Below, in pieces: positions 45,869 to 55,781 of a DNA stretch of 64,000 bases. The stretch comes from Planctomycetota bacterium. Lineage in GTDB: Bacteria > Planctomycetota > Planctomycetia > Planctomycetales > Planctomycetaceae. The notes beneath the pieces were generated by a model, which was given only the letters and a program-made list of their open reading frames with translations, searched no databases and was not told the DNA's origin. The stretch is from NCBI GenBank assembly GCA_023417655.1, contig JAEZFD010000029.1, forward strand, positions 1 to 64,000, written 5' to 3'. The position numbers were made by a program, and so were the translations under genes. Positions within the stretch are counted from its first letter, which is position 1. Every line of letters starts with the position of its first letter.

Positions 45869-46078
45869 GTGAGTGAACAGTCACCTTCAACAAATGATAC
45901 GCAGCGTCGCTATCGGGAATTCATGGACCTGCTGCCTCTCACACTGGCACTGGCAGGCCTGCCTCCCAGCGAGGTCGGACGCTATTACAGTGAGTCTCAG
46001 ATTGAGACCCGACTGTTCGCCATTCGCCACGCCTACAAAGCCGGGCGGGGTCTGGTGAAAGAGATCATTACAAAATAA
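45869..46078 (+). CDS. small hypothetical protein
   Basis: 69 residues from a GTG, with GGAG about 10 bases upstream. Helical, charged, no membrane segment: FMDLLPLTLALAGLPPSEVGRYYSES in the middle and AYKAGRGLVKEII at the end. No family recognised, though a compact hydrophobic core and a good ribosome site make it likely coding. Stands alone between mreD and the 46339 gene. Confidence 0.6.
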   Translation: MSEQSPSTNDTQRRYREFMDLLPLTLALAGLPPSEVGRYYSESQIETRLFAIRHAYKAGRGLVKEIITK

Positions 46079-46338
46079 GGGTGGCGAATCATTTTCCGAC
46101 CGCTTTCGAATCGGGCGAGGTGACGAGCAGGCGTTTCCGTCACAGATCGGACTGATGCAACTCCATCAGCGAGATCAGATTCTGACGAAGAATCTAATGT
46201 CATGATTCGACTTACTTGCGGTGTGATCACCACGTTCTGACTCTCTGATCCCAGAGAAGCCCCATCCAGATCCGGAAAGGACTGACCCGTCGTTGCGCAC
46301 TGGATCGTTGCGATCTGTAACCGGGACAGGAAAACGCC

Positions 46339-46914
46339 ATGCTCCCCAGCGAAAATCCGTGGCCTGCGGTCATTCTCTGTCTGATTGGGATCGTTGCCAG
46401 TGTCATTCTCTGGATGTCGCGGCAGCAGCGCTGGCCGATCGCCATGGGAGTCATCTTTTTCGCTCTCGCTGTGGGAGCCATCGCCTGGGACCGGATGGTT
46501 CTGACCCCTCGGGAACAGATCATTGAAAACGTTCTCGGCATCACCCGCGCTTTCCAGCAGCGAGAACTGGAAAAGACATATTCCTACATTTCCAAATCCG
46601 CCTGGGACGTCCAGCTGCTCGCCGCAGAGGGCTATAACCGCATCACCGTCTCCGATGACATGCGGGTCTCCGATATTCAGGTCGAAATGCTGGCCCAGGG
46701 AGAGCGGGCACTCGCGCGTTTCCGAGTCAATGCGACCATCAGCGCCGGTCCGCTTGGTTCCATGCGTCGCCCCACCATGTGGGAAACCAAATGGCAGCTG
46801 GAACCTGAAGGCTGGAAAATGATCGACATCTCGGCTCTGAATCCCATCACCGAAGAGCGGGAACACTACCTTGAAGATAGCCGCGAACGACTGAAAATGT
46901 TATATTCGCGCTGA
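46339..46914 (+). CDS. membrane protein with NTF2-like C-terminal region
   Basis: 191 residues. Two membrane helices (PAVILCLIGIVASVILWM and WPIAMGVIFFALAVGAIAW), then about 130 residues with a cone-like helix-then-sheet pattern (IIENVLGITRAFQQRELEKTYSYISK and later WETKWQLEPEGWKMIDI) typical of NTF2/SnoaL-like folds. Function unknown. purN starts 28 bases downstream on the same strand, so cotranscription is likely. Confidence 0.7.
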   Translation: MLPSENPWPAVILCLIGIVASVILWMSRQQRWPIAMGVIFFALAVGAIAWDRMVLTPREQIIENVLGITRAFQQRELEKTYSYISKSAWDVQLLAAEGYNRITVSDDMRVSDIQVEMLAQGERALARFRVNATISAGPLGSMRRPTMWETKWQLEPEGWKMIDISALNPITEEREHYLEDSRERLKMLYSR

Positions 46915-46942
46915 CGCTTCGTACCTCTGCCTGTGACTGCTG

Positions 46943-47602
46943 ATGAACTCTGCGAAAGCCTCTTCAGGACCCCTCCGGCTTGCCGTGCTGATCTCCGGGG
47001 GAGGCACCACTCTCGTCAATCTTCAGGAGCAGATTGAACAGGAATTACTCCCCGCTGAGATTGTTCAGGTCGTCGCCAATCGCGCCTGTCAGGGTCTGCA
47101 GCGCGCGACCGACCGGGGACTCAAGACTCAGCTCACGAAGCGATCTGAATTACCGAGCCTGCAAGCGTATAGCGATGCCCTGTTTGCGCAGTTCCGTGAA
47201 CAGCAGATTGACCTCGTCATTCTTGGCGGCTTTCTGGCCCACATCCTGATTCCGGCCGATTTTGAACATCGCGTCATGAACATTCATCCTGCATTGCTGC
47301 CGGCATTCGGCGGGCAGGGGATGTATGGTCACTTCGTGCACGAAGCCGTCCTTCGTCGAGGCTGCAAGGTCTCTGGATGCACAGTGCATTTCTGTGACGA
47401 CAACTACGACGCTGGGCCAATCATCATTCAGCGGACCGTTCCGGTGCTGGACGACGACACCCCAGACTCACTGGCCGCACGCGTCTTCGCCGAAGAATGT
47501 ATCGCTTTCCCGGAAGCCATCCGGCTCTATGCGGAATCGCGACTGCAGATCCGAGATGGTCGAGTCATGATCCTGCCTGGCGCAGCGAAATCTGCATCAT
47601 AG
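46943..47602 (+). CDS. purN: phosphoribosylglycinamide formyltransferase
   Basis: 219 residues. LISGGGTTLVNL near the start is the phosphate-binding loop (a variant of SGxGSNL), and the catalytic set is intact: Asn113 and His115 in VMNIHPALLP, and Asp156 in DDNYDAGPII. The enzyme transfers formyl from 10-formyl-THF to GAR in purine synthesis. Ends at a perfect hairpin terminator (47653-47690). Confidence 0.93.
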   Translation: MNSAKASSGPLRLAVLISGGGTTLVNLQEQIEQELLPAEIVQVVANRACQGLQRATDRGLKTQLTKRSELPSLQAYSDALFAQFREQQIDLVILGGFLAHILIPADFEHRVMNIHPALLPAFGGQGMYGHFVHEAVLRRGCKVSGCTVHFCDDNYDAGPIIIQRTVPVLDDDTPDSLAARVFAEECIAFPEAIRLYAESRLQIRDGRVMILPGAAKSAS

Positions 47603-47652
47603 AGCAGTCGGCACAAACCAAGCATAGCATTCCATTGGCCTTCAAACAGAAG

Positions 47653-47697
47653 CAGGGCGAATTCCCGTTCTGGACTGGGAATTCGCCCTGTTGATTT
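47653..47697. terminator. intrinsic terminator
   Basis: A 14-base-pair perfect stem (47653-47666 with 47677-47690) with a 10-base loop, then TTGATTT. It lies between purN and the converging hydrolase gene and may serve both. Confidence 0.88.
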
Positions 47698-47726
47698 CTC
47701 TGGATGGATCTCGATTGAGACCGCCG

Positions 47727-48461
47727 TCACCAGATCGTCGAGGTAATGGTCGACATGATCCAGCGGTTCAGTGCCTGAGCGGGAGTCTTGTCCTTTGCAC
47801 TCTTCAGGCAGACATCAGCCCCTGCTTCACGGAGGGCATCGTGCGCGGCGAACTCTTCCACTTCCTGACAGCCATCAAGAAACAGGAGTCGGCCTGAGAT
47901 TTCGGTCTCGATCGGAGGCAGCACCCGCGGCCACCAGCGAGGAAGCTCGGTACAGCTGACACCGGCGATATGAAAATCTTCATCCGGTGGACTGAGGTGA
48001 TTCAACAGAAACTGCTGGAGCGCGATAATCGCACCGTTTCCAACTCCATGCAGGAAGATGCGGTCAGGATGAATGTTCCATTCCTGCCTGACACTCGTGA
48101 CCGCTTCGGAGATTGTTCCCCAGCTCGCATCAGGTCGCTGTCCTCGCCAGCGGAACTGACCTGGCAGTCCTGACCGGGAAAGGAAAGGAGCGCGGATGCC
48201 AACACCGATGAAGTTCTGATCGCTGACCTTCGGGAACCAGCCCCAGAGATCCCGTTCTGACCGATCATGATCGTGAAGAAAGCAGATCAGCGGATACTGG
48301 TATCCCGGAACATAGCTCTCTGGAATGAAGACCGTTGGACCAGACGTCCACACCTGCTCAGGTGAAAATCGCTCGCCATACAGGGGGCTGAGTGCACCGC
48401 CGTCACCGATCGCTGGCGATGCTCCTGCCGGCACATGTGTCTCCCAGAAATAACGATTCAT
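47727..48461 (-). CDS. alpha/beta hydrolase fold protein lacking the nucleophile serine
   Basis: 244 residues. The esterase/dienelactone-hydrolase-like layout is clear: LICFLHDHDRSERDLWGW as oxyanion strand and RIFLHGVGNGAIIAL as the nucleophile elbow. Where GxSxG should stand the sequence is GVGNG, so Gly141 replaces the catalytic Ser. The codon is GGA, not a one-step change from every Ser codon, so it does not look like a recent error. No signal peptide. It may bind rather than cleave a ligand. Confidence 0.72.
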   Translation of the reverse strand: MNRYFWETHVPAGASPAIGDGGALSPLYGERFSPEQVWTSGPTVFIPESYVPGYQYPLICFLHDHDRSERDLWGWFPKVSDQNFIGVGIRAPFLSRSGLPGQFRWRGQRPDASWGTISEAVTSVRQEWNIHPDRIFLHGVGNGAIIALQQFLLNHLSPPDEDFHIAGVSCTELPRWWPRVLPPIETEISGRLLFLDGCQEVEEFAAHDALREAGADVCLKSAKDKTPAQALNRWIMSTITSTIW

Positions 48462-49135
48462 GTTTCACATCCTCCGTGCCATCAGAGCTGTCCACGACTT
48501 GCGGGCATCTCTGCACTGCGGGCGCGTCCCTTCCTGGTCCGCGTCAAACTGAGCAACTTGCGATCAGACACTCCCGATTCAGGTCGTGAGTCGAACCGTT
48601 TCCCGGTTCAGTCACTTCACGACACAGGCATCTGGAACAGCAAGCCTCTTTTCCTTCTTCTGACTCGACAGCTGACCTGAATCCTGATTCTCTCGATTGA
48701 AAATCAATGATCAATCCCGAGTTCGCTCAGTGAGACAACTTCGTGATGAATCGCTTCCGGTCTGACGGTCCGCTGATCCGCGACATTCTGACGTTTGCGT
48801 GAGCCTGTTTGAGATCTCAGCAAATGTCTTCAGCAACTGAGTGCTGTGATCGTCGCCCCGTCTTCATTCTCAAGCCGTTGTATGGGGCCAGCACGAGCAG
48901 TGTCAACGCGACTCATCCCTGAACGGTCAAACATTCGTCCGCATCGGCAGTGTTTGCGATTTTCGTTTTCAATTTCTGCCCGCCGCGATTGCGAACGCCA
49001 TCCCTCCAGACAGACACGCGACACGGCTTCGGACCGGCCTTGTAGTAATTGCAGTTTGCCTTCCTCCCTGTACGATTGCAGATTCGCCGATCTGTTTTCC
49101 CGGCGAATCGACCTTCACTTGAGAAAGAAAAAGGG
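48462..49135. other. gene-free stretch, divergent promoters
   Basis: About 670 bases between the hydrolase (minus) and the DUF1080 gene (plus). Short frames have no ribosome site or sensible composition. I see no RNA gene or strong hairpin. Confidence 0.4.
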
Positions 49136-50053
49136 ATGGCAATGAAGAGGTTCCTTTGTCTGAGCGCGCTGGCTTGGGGATGGCTGACCGCGCATCCAAT
49201 CTTTGCACAGAATCTGGTCGCAACGACCGTCGAAGAAGCTCAGGCTGATCCCGACTTTGCCCGCCAAGGTGAGTACGCAGCGGATGGCGTCGGACATGCA
49301 GTGCAGGTCATCGCACTGGGAAAGTCTCGATTTCGCGCCGTCACTTTTCAGGGGGGACTGCCAGGCGCAGGTTGGGATCGAACTCCTCCGAAGACCACTG
49401 AAGGAACATGGGAATCGATTCAACCGGCACTCAACGGACTGAAGCGAATCGAACGGAAGAGTCCAACTCTCGGGCTCGCTGCTCCTGCCGGTGCGACAGT
49501 GCTTTTCGACGGCACCAAAGAGACTCTGCAAAAGCGATGGAAGGCCGGAGCGACAATGACCGACCATGGGTTGCTGAAACCTGGCGTCACGACGGTCGAC
49601 AACTTCGGAGACTTCACACTGCATGTGGAATTCCTGCTTCCTTACATGCCTGACGCCCGAGGACAGGCTCGCGGAAACAGCGGCTGCTACCTGCAGGGAC
49701 GATACGAAGTGCAGATGCTCGACTCCTTCGGACTTCCAGTCGCCGACAATGAATGCGGAGGCCTCTACAAGGCAGCAGCACCAAGCGCGAACCTCTGTTT
49801 TCCACCACTGACCTGGCAGACGTATGACATCGACTTCTCTGCAGCGAAGTTCGACAACACCGGCAAGAAAGTCTCAAACGCGCGGGTGACCATCAGGCAC
49901 AACGGAGTTGTCATCCATGAGAATCAAGAACTTCCTGAACAGACTCCTGGTGGAACATTGAAGACAGAGTCACCAGCACCCGGTCCCATCTTTCTTCAAG
50001 ACCATCGAGACCCTGTGCGCTACCGCAACATCTGGATCGTGCCTCGCGCGTAA
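49136..50053 (+). CDS. exported DUF1080 (3-keto-disaccharide hydrolase-like) protein
   Basis: 305 residues from the ATG at 49136; a second ATG at 49142 has better spacing to AAAGGG. The signal peptide is RFLCLSALAWGWLTAHPIFAQ. The DUF1080 concanavalin-like beta-sandwich follows: VLFDGTKETL, DFTLHVEFLLPY, GNSGCYLQGRYEVQMLDSFG, and at the end FLQDHRDPVRYRNIWIVP, the usual family tail. Members cleave 3-keto-glycosides or bind sugars and are abundant in planctomycetes. Terminator follows at 50106. Confidence 0.92.
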   Translation: MAMKRFLCLSALAWGWLTAHPIFAQNLVATTVEEAQADPDFARQGEYAADGVGHAVQVIALGKSRFRAVTFQGGLPGAGWDRTPPKTTEGTWESIQPALNGLKRIERKSPTLGLAAPAGATVLFDGTKETLQKRWKAGATMTDHGLLKPGVTTVDNFGDFTLHVEFLLPYMPDARGQARGNSGCYLQGRYEVQMLDSFGLPVADNECGGLYKAAAPSANLCFPPLTWQTYDIDFSAAKFDNTGKKVSNARVTIRHNGVVIHENQELPEQTPGGTLKTESPAPGPIFLQDHRDPVRYRNIWIVPRA

Positions 50054-50610
50054 CAGCGAATTGCAACGAGCGATGCAGACTCGCGATCCTCATTGATGCT
50101 CAAGCAACGGTTGCGTTTCACCGCGGAATTCCTGCGACGAAACGCAACCGTTTGTTTTTGATGATGACTGTTGTTCGAGCATCTTTGTCGACCAGAGTTT
50201 CGATGAATGACAAGCGCGGGAACATGCGCAACGAACTCAGCACGCGACCAACAGCATGAAGATCAGCAGAGCGAAGAGACGCTCAACACAGTGCGAGTTC
50301 ATCGAACAACGAGATGATGAAACGACGTTTCGAATCGGTTGAAATCTTGGTTCATGTCTTCGATTCAGAAGAAATTTGGGTTGCATCTGTCAATCGTTTT
50401 CGTACTATTTGCCGCAAGTTATTGCTGGCGTGACAACTCGATGGATCGACTCAATTCGAATCGCTCTCCATCATCAAAAAGTGACTCCAGCAAGCAGTTC
50501 ATCACGGTTGATGAATTGAGATTCGGCGAGTGCGGATGTGTCTGACCAAATTGCCCGGTAGCATGGGAAAGGCCTCCGCGGATAGGTGACTCTTAGAAGG
50601 AGGAGTTTCC
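50054..50610. other. gene-free stretch with the DUF1080 terminator
   Basis: Holds the terminator at 50106-50160. A 64-residue frame from an ATG at 50354 has one hydrophobic stretch but no ribosome site and is not accepted. The last ~20 bases hold the ribosome site of the small lysine-rich gene. Confidence 0.4.
50106..50160 (+). terminator. intrinsic terminator
   Basis: A 14-base-pair perfect stem (50106-50119 with 50139-50152), a 19-base loop and TGTTTTTG after it. Ends the DUF1080 transcript. Confidence 0.85.
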
Positions 50611-50727
50611 GTGGCCAAGAAAAAGGCAACTAAAGCTGTCAAGGCTGTGAAGAAAGCGGCTGCCCCAAAGAAGGCTGCCAAGAAAAAGGCTGCCCCAAAG
50701 AAAAAGGCAACCAAGAAGAAGGCATAA
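50611..50727 (+). CDS. 38-residue lysine/alanine/proline-rich histone-like peptide
   Basis: Translated from a GTG at 50611 with a very strong ribosome site AGAAGGAGGAG just upstream. The product has 38 residues, nearly all Lys, Ala, Pro, Thr and Val, with repeats of the KKAAxK and APKK kind, like the C-terminal tails of bacterial histone H1-like proteins (Hc1, AlgP). A free peptide of this composition would bind DNA or RNA. A small hairpin follows the stop (AACACC/GGTGTT, 50726-50739). Confidence 0.75.
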   Translation: MAKKKATKAVKAVKKAAAPKKAAKKKAAPKKKATKKKA

Positions 50728-51278
50728 CACCTCGGTGTTCTTGTCTCACTGGGTGAATCGGTGTTTTACCGGTTTGCCCATTTTTTATGCGCGGAACCCA
50801 GTTCGCACTCCGATTGCCCCGGCCGTTCGACAACGCTCTCCTCTGCAATCACACCTCGCCTGCTCCTGCAAGTGATTCCCAGCACGCAGTGATTCACGGC
50901 ACGCTTTGGCAGCAACCAACGCATTCCATTCGCTGCGTTATCCAAACACCTCGCCCTCATGTGTTGGGCAGATGACCTGCAGCAACAACACCGCGTACGT
51001 CAATCTTCAACGGCGTTCACTTGAGAGACCAATCGAACCTCGCGCGCGTCACTCAACTCCATCTTCCCCACCTGAGTTTTGATAAGCCGCTTGGGCAAGC
51101 AAGAAGCGGAAACGCCAGCAATCGCTGTGACAGATCTGCACCGAAGAGGCGATGCAAAGTCTCAAAGAGGTTCCACAAGAAACAAGCAGAGCCGGTGTCT
51201 CGACAACTCAAGACACCGGCTCTGGATTCGACACAGGCGTCTCGCAACCAAAGTCGATGAGAAACACCTGCACGGAAG
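50728..51278. other. gene-free stretch with tRNA-Arg terminator
   Basis: About 550 bases. Contains the terminator at 51187-51224 for tRNA-Arg and nothing else recognisable. Confidence 0.4.
51180..51224 (-). terminator. intrinsic terminator, minus strand
   Basis: A 14-base-pair perfect stem (51187-51200 with 51211-51224), a 10-base loop, then a T-rich run CTTGTTTCTTG read on the minus strand. It lies 55 bases after the 3' end of tRNA-Arg. Confidence 0.85.
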
Positions 51279-51352
51279 CGTCCCCGAGAGGATTCGAACC
51301 TCTGACCTTTAGCTCCGGAGGCTAACGCTCTATCCAGCTGAGCTACGGGGAC
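51279..51352 (-). tRNA. tRNA-Arg (anticodon CCG)
   Basis: On the minus strand the acceptor GUCCCCG pairs with CGGGGAC; a D arm AGCUCAGCUGGAUAGAGC, an anticodon stem UUAGC/GCUAA with loop CUCCGGA, a 5-base variable loop and a T arm with GGUUCGAAUCC complete the tRNA. The anticodon CCG reads CGG. CCA is not encoded. Confidence 0.95.
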
Positions 51353-51784
51353 TCACTCGCGAGGCGGATTCTAGCACGAGGTTTCGCCTTGAGAAAGCGA
51401 TGACGCGCGTCATTTCTCGCACCCGGAATTCTGTCATTGGGAGGATGTCATTCGACTCTCTCTCATTGAAGAGTCTCGAATGAGCCATCTGCATCTTGTC
51501 GAACGGTGAGGGCAAATTATTCTGAAGTGAACAGGCATGCCATGACCGGCCTGTTTCGATTAGCAGGTATCAATCTGGCCGTCTCATCTCATGGACTTCA
51601 AAGAACTGGATTCGCAGTCACCCTGCCTCACTGTCTTATTCCATGAGCAGGATTTTCCCGCTTCGCAGGATTCACATGACTCAGCTTGCAGATTCTTCAG
51701 GAATGCACGATGGTGAACATGGCTTCCGTGAACTTCGAAGTCACGACATTCTGTTTCAAATGAGCTGATGCTGGGAACTTGAAA
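51353..51784. other. intergenic stretch before transaldolase
   Basis: About 430 bases; must hold promoters of tRNA-Arg (minus) and transaldolase (plus). No gene or strong hairpin seen. Confidence 0.4.
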
Positions 51785-52828
<1,044 letters not shown>

Positions 52829-52872
52829 TGCAAGCAGTGCGACGGAATTCCTTTCTGTCGAAACTGAACATC

Positions 52873-52912
52873 ACTCCCTCGTCAGACGCACAGTCCGGCG
52901 AGGGAGTTTTCA
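52873..52912 (+). terminator. intrinsic terminator
   Basis: A 9-base-pair stem ACTCCCTCG/CGAGGGAGT, a loop of 17 bases (with weaker interior pairs) and TTTT. Closes the transaldolase gene. Confidence 0.8.
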
Positions 52913-53000
52913 TTGAGTCCCTTCTTCAAATAGGATGCTTTCGAGTGATCGCTGCTGACCTCAGACACCGAGATCTTCTCCTTGGGCCTGGAGAATCAAC

Positions 53001-53714
53001 TTGGAAGCCATCGCCGACATGCTTGAAGCTGTCTTCAAAGCCATTCGTGAGCTAGTCACTTTCGCTGACCCGATTCTGCTGTCGGTTGGAGCAGTCGCGT
53101 CGGTGCTGATCGTCGGACGCATCATTTTGATCGTGACTCACAATCTCTCTTCAATCTTTCGCTCATTCCCGGAAAAACAAGTCTCTTCACTCCCTCCATC
53201 GCCGCAGCCTGCCGACTCCACCGACACGCTGCCTACCCCGCAAACGCAGGAGTCTCCGCCTGTCAGCGCGTGGTCGAATCTGTGCATCTGGATCGGATTG
53301 ATCAGCACCCTGCTCTTTATCGGCTACCTCGTGTCTCAGTCAGCTGAGAGGGGGCGGAATCAGGCGGCGAAAGCCCTGGTCGATTCCGTGGCAGCTGATG
53401 TTCAAGCTCAACGGATTGCATTGAAGCCGGGAGTTCCACAACAAGATCTCCCGGTTCGAGATCCATGGGGAAACCCGTTGCAATTTTTCCTTCACGAAAC
53501 ATCTGCCGGAACGCTGTTCGTCGTTCGCTCTTCCGGCCCCGACGAGAAGATGGCTACGGCTGACGATCTAATCGGCATCAAGGGAGACGCCAGGATCGCC
53601 AAGGAATTCAATGATGATCTTGCCATCAAATGGAAAGAGATGACCAGACGCCCATGGGATGTTGAAGCGATTCTCAATCGGACCCCCGAGCCGCAAGCCC
53701 CGGTTGCTCCGTAG
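53001..53714 (+). CDS. membrane protein with GspG-like C-terminal segment
   Basis: 237 residues from a TTG with GGAGA upstream; an ATG at 53019 is the alternative. Two membrane helices (LLSVGAVASVLIVGRIILIVT and LCIWIGLISTLLFIGYLVS), a Pro/Ser/Thr-rich linker between them, and a C-terminal part with DPWGNPLQFF and VRSSGPDEKMATADDL. That last pair of blocks is the hallmark of the type II secretion major pseudopilin GspG (DPWGxPY, then SxGxDG-x-DD with calcium ligands), but there is no pseudopilin leader here. Function unknown. Confidence 0.7.
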   Translation: MEAIADMLEAVFKAIRELVTFADPILLSVGAVASVLIVGRIILIVTHNLSSIFRSFPEKQVSSLPPSPQPADSTDTLPTPQTQESPPVSAWSNLCIWIGLISTLLFIGYLVSQSAERGRNQAAKALVDSVAADVQAQRIALKPGVPQQDLPVRDPWGNPLQFFLHETSAGTLFVVRSSGPDEKMATADDLIGIKGDARIAKEFNDDLAIKWKEMTRRPWDVEAILNRTPEPQAPVAP

Positions 53715-53951
53715 CCCGACCGAAGTGGAGGTGATCCACTTGAGCTCATCGATCTCTGGAAAACTCATCGTTCTCCTGATTCTCAGAAACAGCGTCCTGA
53801 TGGCACTGCTCGGCTGTTTCACGGCGGGTTTTCTGGTGTTTGGCCCCCCTTGAGATGTTATAGTTCTGCTGGCTGCGAACGCGTTCATACAGATCGCACT
53901 CACAGTCTGCCTGGGGTGGTTCGCGATTCGAAGTGGCAAGGGATCTTCAGC

Positions 53952-55697
53952 ATGCGGTCAATCAATCCGGACGACATCAACGTCATCCTCGCGACCGACT
54001 GCGGAAGCACCACCACCAAAGCAATCCTGATCGAGAAGATCGACGGCGTTTATCGCCAGACCTATCGAGGGGAAGCACCGACCACGGTCGAGGAGCCAGT
54101 TGCTGATGTGACCGTCGGTGTCATCAATGCCGCACGCGAAGTTGGCGAACTCGCCGGCCGACGACTCGTTGATGAGAACGGGGAACTGATCCGTCCTGCT
54201 CGCGGCAAGGAAGGCTGCGATATCTACATCTCAACCTCCAGTGCAGGGGGTGGACTTCAGATCCTCGTCACGGGTGTCGTGAAAGAAATGTCCGCTGCCA
54301 GCGCAGAACGTGCCGCTCTCGGAGCCGGCGCCATCGTTCTCGATCTCATCGCTGCAAACGATCGACGCAAACCAAGCGAACAGATCCAACGCATCCGTGA
54401 CCTGCGTCCAGACATGGTCGTCATGGCCGGCGGAACGGACGGCGGCACGGTGAAAAGCGTCGTCAAGATGGCGGAGTTACTCGCTCCCGCGAAACCGAAG
54501 CCTCGCTTCGGCAGCCATTACTCGCTGCCAGTGATCTACGCAGGCAATCAGGAAGCGGCGGAAGATGTCGAAGCGGTCTTCGATGACTCGGTCACACTCT
54601 CCGTGGTCCCGAACGTCCGCCCGACACTGGAACGGGAACATCTCGAACCGGCTCGTGACAAGATTCACGACCTCTTTCTCGAACATGTCATGGCACATGC
54701 CCCCGGCTATGACCGCCTGATCGCCATGGCAGATGTCCCCATCATGCCGACGCCGGGTGCTGTGGGTGACATTCTCCAGAAGATCGCGGAAGCCCGCGGG
54801 ATCAATTGCGTCGGTGTCGACATCGGCGGGGCAACAACAGACGTGTTCAGCGTTTTCGATGGGCCTGATGGCACGCCGGTCTTCAACAGAACGGTCAGCG
54901 CCAACCTCGGGATGAGCTATTCCATCTCAAACGTCTGTGCGGAAGCCGGTTTCCCCAACATCCTTCGCTGGGTTCGCAGTGAGATGGATGAACAGGAACT
55001 GCGCAATCGGGTCAAAAACAAAATGATCCGCCCGACGACGATCCCTCAGACAGAGGAAGCACTGGAGTTCGAACAAGCCGTCGCCCGCGAGGCCCTGCGG
55101 CTCGCCTACCTGCAGCACAAACAGTTCGCGACGACATTGAAGGGGGTTCAGCAGCAGCGAACGGTCGGCGACACCTTCTCACAGCAGTCGAGCGGGCAGT
55201 CCATCGTCGACAACATGAAGCTCAATCTGCTCGTTGCTTCTGGTGGCGTCCTTTCACACGCTCCCCGAATGGAGCAGACGGCGCTGATGCTGCTCGATGC
55301 GTTCGAACCGGAAGGAATCACAGAACTCGCCAAAGACAGCATCTTCATGATGCCGCACCTCGGCGTGCTCGCCTCGGTTCATCCGCAGGCCGCGATGGAA
55401 GTGTTTGAGCGAGACTGCCTGATCCTGTTGGGAACCTCAGTTTCGGCAAAAGGGAAGGCGCCTGTCGGGCGTCCTTGCTTCCGCTACAAACTCACCCGCC
55501 GCAGAGGCATCGACGAAGGGGAAATGCTCTTCGGCGACCTGCGAATCCTCCCTCTGGCATCAGACGAGACTGCCGAACTCGAACTTCACCCATCACGGAA
55601 GGTTGATCTCGGTTCAGGGCCAGGGAAGCCGGTCACGGCCACCGTTCGAGGTGGAACCGTGGGTCTCATCCTTGATGCGCGGGGGCGTCCCCTGTAA
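53952..55697 (+). CDS. GlmL/MutL-type ASKHA ATPase
   Basis: 581 residues from an ATG preceded by AAGGGA. The actin-like ATP-binding phosphate loop is ILATDCGSTTTKAILIE (about residues 12-28), and the second phosphate loop is VGVDIGGATTDVFSV. The pattern matches MutL/GlmL, a protein encoded with coenzyme-B12-dependent glutamate mutase and thought to help it. No mutase subunit gene is adjacent. It leads a run of four same-strand genes. The actual function here is uncertain. Confidence 0.85.
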   Translation: MRSINPDDINVILATDCGSTTTKAILIEKIDGVYRQTYRGEAPTTVEEPVADVTVGVINAAREVGELAGRRLVDENGELIRPARGKEGCDIYISTSSAGGGLQILVTGVVKEMSAASAERAALGAGAIVLDLIAANDRRKPSEQIQRIRDLRPDMVVMAGGTDGGTVKSVVKMAELLAPAKPKPRFGSHYSLPVIYAGNQEAAEDVEAVFDDSVTLSVVPNVRPTLEREHLEPARDKIHDLFLEHVMAHAPGYDRLIAMADVPIMPTPGAVGDILQKIAEARGINCVGVDIGGATTDVFSVFDGPDGTPVFNRTVSANLGMSYSISNVCAEAGFPNILRWVRSEMDEQELRNRVKNKMIRPTTIPQTEEALEFEQAVAREALRLAYLQHKQFATTLKGVQQQRTVGDTFSQQSSGQSIVDNMKLNLLVASGGVLSHAPRMEQTALMLLDAFEPEGITELAKDSIFMMPHLGVLASVHPQAAMEVFERDCLILLGTSVSAKGKAPVGRPCFRYKLTRRRGIDEGEMLFGDLRILPLASDETAELELHPSRKVDLGSGPGKPVTATVRGGTVGLILDARGRPL

Positions 55698-55781
55698 ATC
55701 GTCACCACCACTCGAAGATGCAACTCCCTCCGTGGGCAGACCATCGAGACGTGACTTCTTTTCAGAATCAGATTGCTTGCC

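Noticed and set aside
50354..50545. 64-residue frame with one hydrophobic stretch
   Set aside because: No ribosome site and no family match; kept out for lack of support.
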